Source of the DNA: a virus
Virus record (IMG/VR): IMGVR_UViG_3300034106_004090
Coordinates: 1-27,041 of that record
Reading direction: 5' to 3' (one strand)
DNA length: 27,041 nucleotides
The notes under the pieces were generated by a model. The model was given only the letters and a program-made list of their open reading frames with translations. It did not search any database and had not been told where the DNA came from. Positions 1-4,848 of this stretch are shown here, in pieces. The position numbers were made by a program, and so were the translations under genes. Each line of letters starts with the position of its first letter. Within the stretch, counting starts at the first letter, position 1.

Positions 1-64
1 GTAGTTGGTAACGCATGTGCTTGCCAAGCATAAGTCACCGGATCGTACCCGGTTAGCCGCTCCA
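1..64 (+). tRNA. tRNA-Gly(GCC), 5' end cut by window edge
   Basis: The window opens inside the D arm. The anticodon arm is TGTGC-TTGCCAA-GCATA, giving anticodon GCC. The T arm is ACCGG-ATCGTAC-CCGGT, followed by an acceptor strand and an encoded CCA. The T loop begins with A54 and has T58, the reverse of the usual T54/A58. The 5' acceptor strand lies outside the window, so the fold cannot be completed. Confidence 0.85.
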
Positions 65-70
65 GTAGTT

Positions 71-146
71 GCGGGCGTAGCTCAGTTGGTAGAGCATTTG
101 CCTTCCAAGCAAAATGTCGAGAGTTCGAACCTCTTCGCCCGCTCCA
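71..146 (+). tRNA. tRNA-Gly(TCC)
   Basis: The acceptor strands GCGGGCG and CGCCCGC pair perfectly. The anticodon loop CTTCCAA sits on a TTTGC/GCAAA stem and reads TCC. The T loop is the canonical TTCGAAC, and discriminator T and CCA are encoded. It is the second glycine tRNA in a row, six bases after the first. Confidence 0.97.
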
Positions 147-152
147 GTATTA

Positions 153-227
153 CCGACCGTCGTTCAATGGATAGGACATGGAGCTTCTACCTCCAGAATG
201 TGGGTTCGATTCCTGCCGGTCGGGCCA
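153..227 (+). tRNA. tRNA-Arg(TCT)
   Basis: Acceptor strands CCGACCG and CGGTCGG pair fully. The anticodon stem TGGAG/CTCCA closes the loop CTTCTAC, giving anticodon TCT, which reads AGA/AGG. The T loop is TTCGATT, with discriminator G and an encoded CCA. tRNA-Arg(TCT) is one of the commonest phage-borne tRNAs. Confidence 0.95.
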
Positions 228-243
228 GTATAAAGGAAATATT

Positions 244-393
244 ATGCCAATGTATGAAACCACTGTGAAGACTCCGCAGGGAGAAACCAAAGATCGTGTA
301 TGGGCAAAAGATTTACAAGAAGCACGGCAACTGTTTGAACAGCGTCATGGTCCAAGGAATGTGCCTTATATTCCCAAGATCATACCAAGTTAG
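244..393 (+). CDS. small hypothetical protein (49 aa)
   Basis: A 49-codon reading frame sits between tRNA-Arg and tRNA-Gln. An AAAGGA ribosome-binding site lies a few bases before the ATG. An upstream in-frame ATG lies inside the tRNA and is unlikely to be used. The protein begins MPMYETTVKTPQGETKD and continues with a charged segment ending near GPRNVPYIPK. It has no signal peptide or membrane segment. The sequence resembles small phage proteins with a short beta-hairpin start (an extracted-argument look: YETTVKTPQGE), but I do not recognise a family. It lies in the tRNA array and probably shares its transcript. Confidence 0.65.
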   Translation: MPMYETTVKTPQGETKDRVWAKDLQEARQLFEQRHGPRNVPYIPKIIPS

Positions 394-399
394 TACTAT

Positions 400-475
400 T
401 GGGGATTCGCCAAGTTGGTAAGGCAGCGGATTTTGATTCCGCCATGCGGGGGTTCGAGTCCCTCATCCCCTACCA
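400..475 (+). tRNA. tRNA-Gln(TTG)
   Basis: The acceptor TGGGGAT pairs with ATCCCCT except for the first pair (T-T), the position that is also weak in bacterial glutamine tRNAs. The anticodon loop TTTTGAT on a GCGGA/TCCGC stem gives TTG. The T loop is TTCGAGT and CCA is encoded. Confidence 0.95.
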
Positions 476-557
476 TATAACCAGGAGACCAATCATGGGG
501 CAATCGTTGTGATAGTTATGATGGTAGCATTGATTTATGTAATAGACCGGCAGTAAC

Positions 558-635
558 CTCGGTGTAGCGCAGTCTGGGTAGCGCATCTGCTTTGGGAGCA
601 GAGGGTCGGGAGTTCGAATCTCTCCACCGAGACCA
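558..635 (+). tRNA. tRNA-Pro(TGG)
   Basis: Acceptor strands CTCGGTG and CACCGAG pair perfectly. The anticodon stem TCTGC/GCAGA holds the loop TTTGGGA, giving TGG. The T loop is TTCGAAT, the discriminator is A and CCA is encoded. Confidence 0.97.
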
Positions 636-648
636 ATTAAATACAAGC

Positions 649-885
649 ATGTTGGTTGATCGTCATGCTTTTGTGTACACGGCCACTGTGCCGTGGCCCG
701 CTGGAATCGTACCACAGCTGGACTGGATTCAAGGCGTTGAACTTGTGGAGTCCTGGCTGCAGACTCATGTTGGCAAACACTATGTGACCTGGGCCTGGAA
801 TGACAGTAAATCCTCATATCAACTAGGTGTGGCATTCAAGTGGGATCAAGATAGATCAATTTTTGTATTAACCTGGGCCCGTTAG
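649..885 (+). CDS. small hypothetical protein (78 aa), overlaps tRNA-Val
   Basis: This 78-residue frame begins MLVDRHAFVYTATVPWPAG and is rich in tryptophan and aromatic residues (VTWAWNDSKSSY, VAFKWDQD). The pattern looks like a small beta-sheet protein. There is no signal peptide or membrane segment and I do not recognise a family. Longer starts would lie inside tRNA-Pro, so the ATG just after that tRNA was chosen. No clear Shine-Dalgarno sequence precedes it. The TAG stop lies inside the 5' end of the following tRNA-Val, at its positions 8-10. The mRNA and the tRNA therefore share bases, and tRNA processing would remove the stop codon of the message. Confidence 0.65.
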   Translation: MLVDRHAFVYTATVPWPAGIVPQLDWIQGVELVESWLQTHVGKHYVTWAWNDSKSSYQLGVAFKWDQDRSIFVLTWAR

Positions 886-949
886 TTTAATGGTAGAACT
901 CCGTCTTTACACGGCGGTTACGGCAGTTCGATTCTGTCACGGGCTACCA
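876..949 (+). tRNA. tRNA-Val(TAC)
   Basis: Acceptor strands GGCCCGT and ACGGGCT pair with one G-T at the end. The anticodon stem CCGTC/GGCGG holds the loop TTTACAC, giving TAC. The T loop is TTCGATT and CCA is encoded. Its first ten bases overlap the end of the preceding reading frame. Confidence 0.93.
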
Positions 950-951
950 AG

Positions 952-1027
952 GCCGACTAAGCTAATCTAGTGAAAGCATGTGTCTGAAGAACACGAGAGC
1001 CTGGAGCGTAACCAGGAGTCGGCACCA
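952..1027 (+). tRNA. tRNA-Phe(GAA), unusual D and T loops
   Basis: Acceptor strands GCCGACT and AGTCGGC pair perfectly. The anticodon stem TGTGT/ACACG holds the loop CTGAAGA, giving GAA. The T stem CCTGG/CCAGG is perfect, but its loop is AGCGTAA rather than TTCRANN, with A54 and T58 swapped. The D loop (AATCTAGTGAA region) lacks the usual GG. CCA is encoded. Strong helices argue for a functional molecule despite the odd loops. Confidence 0.8.
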
Positions 1028-1096
1028 TTTCCTTGGCAAAATATAGAATAAATGTTGCAGTGCAATAAATATCCTATATACAAAAAGGAAATGACC

Positions 1097-1264
1097 ATGT
1101 CGCAGCTTATAACACATATATTAGAACGTTTGAGTGAAATGTTTCCCGAAGAAAGCTATCAGAGTCGTCTGGAAAACTACATCATCAGTAGAGATCCAAA
1201 GACTGCTTCGGACATTGAAAAGTTTGAAAGAGAATTCACCTACGGTTCTAATAGGACTCTTTGA
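1097..1264 (+). CDS. small hypothetical protein (55 aa), possibly DUF3563-like
   Basis: This start was chosen because AAAGGA lies eight bases before the ATG; an upstream in-frame ATG has no ribosome-binding site. The protein begins MSQLITHILERLSEMFPEE. It then has a segment around residues 22-46 with tyrosine and acidic residues followed by DIEKFEREF. The pattern (a short helix, then YI..DPKTASDIE.FER.F) recalls the small DUF3563 proteins of proteobacteria, but this comparison is from memory and weak. The next small frame starts two bases after the stop, so the pair is likely translated together. Confidence 0.6.
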   Translation: MSQLITHILERLSEMFPEESYQSRLENYIISRDPKTASDIEKFEREFTYGSNRTL

Positions 1265-1265
1265 T

Positions 1266-1352
1266 ATGTGGCATCGTATCATAAGCGCAGTTATTGATTA
1301 TCGTCAACGCCAGGCAGATCTATATCTGCGCTGCTTAATTTCAACAATTTAA
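1266..1352 (+). CDS. very small ORF (28 aa), translationally coupled
   Basis: A 28-codon frame whose ATG lies one base after the TGA of the previous gene, a typical coupling arrangement. It begins MWHRIISAVIDYRQRQADLY and is amphipathic and arginine-rich. It ends eight bases before tRNA-Leu. It could be a real small protein or a chance frame; there is no family match I can name. Confidence 0.35.
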   Translation: MWHRIISAVIDYRQRQADLYLRCLISTI

Positions 1353-1359
1353 AAACAAA

Positions 1360-1439
1360 GCCCCGGTGGTGGAATGGTAGACACGCTAGTCTTAGGAACT
1401 AGTCTTCGGGTGCGAGTTCGAGTCTCGCCTGGGGCACCA
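1360..1439 (+). tRNA. tRNA-Leu(TAG)
   Basis: Acceptor GCCCCGG pairs with CTGGGGC, apart from one G-T. The anticodon stem CTAGT/ACTAG holds the loop CTTAGGA, giving TAG. The variable arm TCTTCGGGTG-like segment is short for a class II tRNA. The T loop is TTCGAGT and CCA is encoded. Confidence 0.95.
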
Positions 1440-1446
1440 TAATTCT

Positions 1447-1523
1447 GCGGATGTGACGGAACAGGTATACGTATCGGACTTAAAATCCGAGTTTTGAGGG
1501 TTCGAGTCCCTCCATCCGTACCA
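1447..1523 (+). tRNA. tRNA-Leu(TAA)
   Basis: Acceptor GCGGATG pairs with CATCCGT, with one G-T at the end. The anticodon stem TCGGA/TCCGA holds CTTAAAA, giving TAA. The T loop is TTCGAGT and CCA is encoded. The variable region is short for a leucine tRNA. Confidence 0.93.
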
Positions 1524-1533
1524 AGGAGTCAAC

Positions 1534-1908
1534 ATGAAAATTCTAGATCAAGATTTTAGATTTGAATGGTTTAGTTCCACTGGTGGCGGTGGACAACATC
1601 GCAACAAACATCAGAACTGTTGTCGTTGTATCCATGTGCCCACTGGCATACAGGCCAATGGCACTTCAAGTCGCAGCAGAGAAGACAATCGCAAGAATGC
1701 TCTAGCAGTGTGTCGTGCTAGAGTACAACGACATTTTCACAAGGATACCGAACGTTATCGTGCTTCCAATGAACGTGTACGCACATATCATGAAGTAGAC
1801 AATCGAGTGTATGATCATGCTTCGGGCTTGACTGACACCTATCAAAATGTCATTGTCAAGGGCAATGTTGACAAACTGATTCAAGCCCGAGCACAAGCTG
1901 TAAAATAA
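1534..1908 (+). CDS. truncated class-I release-factor-like protein with GGQ motif
   Basis: This 124-residue protein consists of the catalytic domain of bacterial class I release factors. The GGQ tripeptide that triggers peptidyl-tRNA hydrolysis is at residues 19-21 within STGGGGQHRNK. It is followed by the family features HVPTGI (about 34-39), RSREDNRKNAL and a C-terminal RVRTYHEVDNRVYDH segment, as in RF1/RF2. The N-terminal domain and the stop-codon-reading PxT/SPF part are absent, as is the long basic tail of ArfB. It could rescue stalled ribosomes, hydrolyse peptidyl-tRNA or work with a partner. It lies between tRNA genes, with an AAGGAG-type site before the ATG, and a tmRNA lies 6 kb away. 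It has unusual consecutive cysteines (NCCRCI) after the GGQ helix. Confidence 0.85.
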   Translation: MKILDQDFRFEWFSSTGGGGQHRNKHQNCCRCIHVPTGIQANGTSSRSREDNRKNALAVCRARVQRHFHKDTERYRASNERVRTYHEVDNRVYDHASGLTDTYQNVIVKGNVDKLIQARAQAVK

Positions 1909-1909
1909 A

Positions 1910-1988
1910 CTCCCTGTGGCTCAGTCTGGTCTAGAGTGCTGGTCTGGGGGACCAGAGATCGCTGGTTCGAATCCAGCCAGGGAGACCA
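1910..1988 (+). tRNA. tRNA-Pro(GGG)
   Basis: Acceptor strands CTCCCTG and CAGGGAG pair perfectly. The anticodon stem CTGGT/ACCAG holds CTGGGGG, giving GGG. The T loop is TTCGAAT and CCA is encoded. It starts two bases after the stop codon of the GGQ protein gene, and is the second proline tRNA in the array. Confidence 0.95.
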
Positions 1989-1991
1989 AAT

Positions 1992-2070
1992 GCCCCCATG
2001 GACAAATTGGCAAAGTCGGCTCTCTCAAAAGGAGCAGTTGTTCTCCGTTCGAATCGGAGTGGGGGTACCA
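1992..2070 (+). tRNA. tRNA-Leu(CAA), probable
   Basis: Acceptor GCCCCCA pairs with TGGGGGT. The anticodon stem GCTCT/GGAGC holds the loop CTCAAAA, giving CAA. The T stem CTCCG/CGGAG holds TTCGAAT, and CCA is encoded. The variable region is only about seven bases, short for a leucine tRNA, so the charging identity is less certain than the anticodon. It ends the array. Confidence 0.85.
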
Positions 2071-2073
2071 AAG

Positions 2074-2092
2074 AAAAACCCGCCGAAGCGGG
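2074..2092 (-). terminator. rho-independent terminator of the pqqA-like unit
   Basis: Read on the minus strand this is CCCGC-TTCG-GCGGG followed directly by TTTTT. The ultrastable TTCG loop and the T run are both on the minus strand; on the plus strand no T run follows. Sixteen bases (AGCCCGCTTCGGCGGG) are identical to the tmRNA terminator at 8084-8099. Confidence 0.85.
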
Positions 2093-2114
2093 CTGTCTTG
2101 ATCACTAACAACTA

Positions 2115-2189
2115 TTAGCGATTAGCGATATACATGGTGATTTCAAAACCAAAACGCATATCTTGTGCTGAAGGTGTAGTCCATGCCAT
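2115..2189 (-). CDS. pqqA: PqqA-like PQQ precursor peptide (24 aa)
   Basis: A minus-strand frame encodes a 24-residue peptide ending RFGFEITMYIANR. PqqA is the ribosomal peptide whose Glu and Tyr side chains become the redox cofactor pyrroloquinoline quinone; PqqE joins them and host proteases and PqqB/C/D finish the molecule. The family hallmark is E-x-x-x-Y. Here it is Glu16 and Tyr20, the same positions as in classic 23-24 residue PqqA peptides. The neighbouring GFE.TMY..R pattern and the N-terminal W..P are also typical. An AAAGGAGA site lies six bases before the ATG, a TATAAT box lies 50 bases upstream and a strong terminator follows. No pqqB-E is in the window, so host enzymes would be needed. 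It is isolated on the opposite strand to its neighbours, which suggests acquisition as a unit. Confidence 0.85.
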   Translation of the reverse strand: MAWTTPSAQDMRFGFEITMYIANR

Positions 2190-2238
2190 GTTAGTTCTCC
2201 TTTGATAAAATTAACATACTGCATTAGTATGTAGCTCT

Positions 2239-2244
2239 ATTATA
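2239..2244 (-). promoter_or_regulatory. -10 box for the pqqA-like gene
   Basis: TATAAT reads on the minus strand, placing a start site about 40 bases before the pqqA ATG. No good -35 hexamer lies at the usual distance (AAGATT at 17 bp), so an activator or a phage factor may be needed. Confidence 0.5.
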
Positions 2245-2265
2245 TGGCACAGGTCATGCTGAATC

Positions 2266-2293
2266 TTGCGTAATCTGCACAATTATGTATAGT
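2266..2293 (+). promoter_or_regulatory. weak sigma70-like promoter before the phosphatase gene
   Basis: TTGCGT, a 16-base spacer and TATAGT lie 28 bases before the ATG at 2322. Both boxes depart from consensus. It is divergent to the pqqA promoter, and the two units share the 2190-2321 intergenic region. Confidence 0.4.
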
Positions 2294-2321
2294 GATTTTC
2301 ATTAAACTTTAAGGAACCAGT

Positions 2322-2849
2322 ATGCCTTGGATTCAAAACATTTCATTGAGTGAAGTAATTAGGGGACACCACTACGATCCAGGTGTAAATTCCATGCTGA
2401 TACAGATAGTGGATCCCGGTGTAGAGTTTCCTGAGCCCAAATACACATTCAAGGAGCGGCATCAGTTCTTTTTTCTAGACATTGAAGCTACGGATCGTAG
2501 CATAGATGAATCCTGGCGTTGTAGTCCTGAGCAGGCCAAGCAACTAGTAGAGTGCCTGCAACACGCCTTGGCTAATTCCATGAACGTGGTTGTGCATTGC
2601 CATGCTGGAGTGTGTCGTAGCGGTGCTGTTGCAGAAGTTGGAGTACTCATGGGTTTCCAGGATACCGAAGACTTTCGCAGTCCCAATCTCTTGGTCAAGC
2701 ATCTAATGATGGAAAGTCTTGGCCTGGGATATGATCCTGAGGAAAAGCACAGCATCAATGGCGTGGCTTTAGCAGAGGATTGGACCACGGACAATGAAAA
2801 GGTTTTTATTTTGGCAGATGCCAAAAAGCAACGTAGGTTGACCAAATAG
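2322..2849 (+). CDS. tyrosine/dual-specificity protein phosphatase-like
   Basis: The 175-residue protein carries the cysteine-phosphatase signature HC-x5-R in VVVHCHAGVCRSGA, with catalytic Cys93 and Arg99. A matching general acid could be one of the aspartates around residues 53-63 (FLDIEATDRSIDES). Small phosphatases of this fold occur in several large phages and may dephosphorylate host or phage proteins or nucleotides; the substrate here is unknown. An AAGGAACC site precedes the ATG. The last codons of this gene contain the -35 box of the next promoter. The C-terminus is lysine-rich and its function is not evident. Confidence 0.82.
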   Translation: MPWIQNISLSEVIRGHHYDPGVNSMLIQIVDPGVEFPEPKYTFKERHQFFFLDIEATDRSIDESWRCSPEQAKQLVECLQHALANSMNVVVHCHAGVCRSGAVAEVGVLMGFQDTEDFRSPNLLVKHLMMESLGLGYDPEEKHSINGVALAEDWTTDNEKVFILADAKKQRRLTK

Positions 2850-2866
2850 TCCGTTGCTGTTATACT
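2838..2866 (+). promoter_or_regulatory. sigma70-type promoter, TTGACC-17-TATACT
   Basis: TTGACC and TATACT are separated by exactly 17 bases, 26 bases before the metallophosphoesterase ATG. The -35 box overlaps the codons LT of the upstream gene's end (LTK-stop). Confidence 0.8.
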
Positions 2867-2891
2867 ACACAATTAAAGAAAGGAGGGCCTA

Positions 2892-3455
2892 ATGCCTGCT
2901 GTTTGGTTAGTGAGTGACACACATTTTGGTCACGAAAAAACCTGCACGGTGTTCAAGCGAGCAGATGGCTCGCCACTGAGACCATTTACCAGTGCAGAAG
3001 AAATGGACGATGAAATGGTACGCCGCTGGAACGAACGTGTGAGACCCAACGACAAAGTGTATCACCTGGGTGATGTTGTGATTAATCGCAAGGCTCTTAA
3101 GACCATGGCACGCCTTAATGGTGACAAGGTTCTTATTCGTGGAAATCATGATATCTTTCGTGATGACGAATACCGTGAATACTTTCGTGAACTACGTGCT
3201 TATCATGTGATGAACGGAATGATCCTTAGCCATATTCCAATTCACGAAGAAAGCCTGGCAAGATTTGGTACCAACATACACGGACACCTGCATGCCAATC
3301 GAGTCATGAAGAACAACGAGATTGATGCTAGGTATCACTGCGTGTGTGTGGAGCATACAGACTTTGCACCCATACTGTTTGAAGATGTTATCAAGCGCAT
3401 CACAGCAGAAGGTGGCACTATTGGCTTTCGTAATGGTAACCACGGCGTGAGTTAA
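2892..3455 (+). CDS. calcineurin-like metallophosphoesterase
   Basis: The 187-residue protein has the ordered metal-binding motifs of this superfamily: SDTHFGH (residues 8-14), LGDVV (about 59-63), RGNHD (about 84-88) and HGHLH near residues 135-139. These residues bind two metal ions and hydrolyse phosphoesters. Phage members act on cyclic nucleotides, nucleic-acid ends or nucleotides; the substrate cannot be read from sequence. The gene has a strong AAAGGAGG site and its own promoter. It directly follows the phosphatase gene, giving two phosphate-hydrolysing enzymes side by side. Confidence 0.9.
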   Translation: MPAVWLVSDTHFGHEKTCTVFKRADGSPLRPFTSAEEMDDEMVRRWNERVRPNDKVYHLGDVVINRKALKTMARLNGDKVLIRGNHDIFRDDEYREYFRELRAYHVMNGMILSHIPIHEESLARFGTNIHGHLHANRVMKNNEIDARYHCVCVEHTDFAPILFEDVIKRITAEGGTIGFRNGNHGVS

Positions 3456-3493
3456 ACACAGCCACAATGGTAAATAGTGTTTTAGGACACTAT

Positions 3494-3793
3494 ATGAGAA
3501 CCATTGTGGCTTGCATTGCCCTGTTGACAGCAGTGGTATCTCACGCTGAAACAGTACAATCAATCTTGATCTGCGAGAGCTGGCCAGTGGTCAGAGAAGT
3601 TATTAACAACAGTGCTGAACGGCCGTTGTTACGCGGCGTATCAAATCGTGGAATCAATAACGAACTAGTTCAATTTGAAACCATTATTTTTGTCAACCCA
3701 GACTCAGGTAGTTTTACTGTGGTAGAACGCTGGAACGATGAACTGTTTTGTGTGGTGCAATCGGGCGTGAACATGCACACCTATTCTAAATAA
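3494..3793 (+). CDS. small exported protein of unknown function (99 aa)
   Basis: The internal ATG at 3494 was chosen over 3467 because an AGGAC site precedes it and the protein then begins with a clean signal peptide. That peptide has MRT, a hydrophobic core IVACIALLTAVV and a SHA cleavage site. The mature part (about 81 residues) is mostly beta-strand-like and carries two cysteines (ILICESW, ELFCVVQ) that could form a periplasmic disulfide. The family is not recognised. A phage that exports such a protein may be altering the host envelope or periplasm during infection. Confidence 0.65.
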   Translation: MRTIVACIALLTAVVSHAETVQSILICESWPVVREVINNSAERPLLRGVSNRGINNELVQFETIIFVNPDSGSFTVVERWNDELFCVVQSGVNMHTYSK

Positions 3794-3811
3794 CACTTCA
3801 AATACCTAGGG

Positions 3812-3840
3812 TTGACATTAGCCCAAATTTAGTGTATACT
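3812..3840 (+). promoter_or_regulatory. near-consensus sigma70 promoter, TTGACA-17-TATACT
   Basis: A perfect -35 box, a 17-base spacer and a -10 with one mismatch. The expected start site is about six or seven bases downstream, at or next to the ATG at 3847, so the transcript would be leaderless. Confidence 0.85.
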
Positions 3841-3846
3841 CATTGC

Positions 3847-4848
3847 ATGCATAACCAAGATCTGCTAACTTCCTATGGCATAAACCAATCTATGTATCAA
3901 CAGGTACTAGATCATATGTTCCCACTTGACATCTATGAGTACGCAAGTAGAAAAGCCTATCTAGCAGAACGAACCAATCCCAATCGTGATCCAGGCTACG
4001 ATATTCGCAATCAACAAGCATGGCAACGTAGCTATGAAAACATCAAAGATCCCAGCTGGCCTGACTGCGCGACCCCAGATCACTTTGCAAACCTTCCACT
4101 ACACATTCAACAGGAATGTATCACCCAACACGGCTTCAGCGCCGACATCTGGTTAGATCCCAATATACCTTTTGAAAAATTCCAAAGAGACCCAACCTGG
4201 CAACTTGATGCATTTGATATAGTGAGACTCAAGCTCGCATTGGTGGATAACCTTGACTCAATCAAACACAGAAAAATCATAGACTTTGGCACACATATTG
4301 GCTTGCTAGGCACTGTGTGTTTGCACAATGATGCCGAGCACGTGATAGTCACCAACATCAAAAGTGATTGTCTAAGCATCGCTGATGAAATGCTGGCACT
4401 GAACAATCCACTGCGCCATCGTTTTCGTGCAGTGCTGAGTAACATAAACGATCTAGGAGAAACCGAAGCCTTGTGTTATGATCGCGACACAGTGATATTA
4501 GCAGCGATCATGAACATTGTTACTGATCACTTTGGTATCATGCGTGCTATCACTCGGTCTAGACCCAAAACAATTATCATACAAAACTGGAATCCTCCTG
4601 TGATTGCCGCCCATCCAGTGCCACTGGTTTATTGGTGGTTGGAAGATGCCACTGTGGCCTGGAAAGGCTTTCATCCCACTGACATGGAAACTCGAGTGGG
4701 ATGCCCAAACAAAGCTTGGTTTGATACCATACTGGGTGATTTTGGTTATCAGTTAAGCAAGTACACCCTGACCGACATCTCCAGTCCTTTTGCTGCGCTG
4801 TCACAGCATCAATTTGAATTCATGACCTTGGTGTATGAGCTCAAATAA
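3847..4848 (+). CDS. class I SAM-dependent methyltransferase-like protein
   Basis: The start at 3847 was chosen because the upstream in-frame start at 3832 lies inside the promoter. The 333-residue protein has a methyltransferase-like core in its middle: motif I is IDFGTHIGLLG, followed after one strand by an acidic-end-like segment VIVTNIKSDC. Around residues 205-230 there is DTVILAAIMNIVTDHFG, at the place of motif IV/post-motif. The N-terminal 120 residues (with ENIKDPSWPDC) belong to no domain I know. The target is unknown. Its stop overlaps the next gene by 14 bases, so it is co-transcribed with the radical SAM gene. AhcY in this phage would remove the S-adenosylhomocysteine it makes. 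Confidence 0.7.
   Translation: MHNQDLLTSYGINQSMYQQVLDHMFPLDIYEYASRKAYLAERTNPNRDPGYDIRNQQAWQRSYENIKDPSWPDCATPDHFANLPLHIQQECITQHGFSADIWLDPNIPFEKFQRDPTWQLDAFDIVRLKLALVDNLDSIKHRKIIDFGTHIGLLGTVCLHNDAEHVIVTNIKSDCLSIADEMLALNNPLRHRFRAVLSNINDLGETEALCYDRDTVILAAIMNIVTDHFGIMRAITRSRPKTIIIQNWNPPVIAAHPVPLVYWWLEDATVAWKGFHPTDMETRVGCPNKAWFDTILGDFGYQLSKYTLTDISSPFAALSQHQFEFMTLVYELK

Noticed and set aside
494-560. Tiny frames between tRNA-Gln and tRNA-Pro, including a 12-codon hydrophobic one
   Set aside because: Too short and without a suitable ribosome-binding site arrangement to support as a gene.
470-835. Minus-strand 121-codon open frame over two tRNAs and a small gene
   Set aside because: It reads antisense through tRNA genes and has no ribosome-binding site or promoter.
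2079-2092. Terminator for the tRNA array on the plus strand
   Set aside because: The hairpin is symmetrical, but the T run is only on the minus strand, where it ends the pqqA-like unit.
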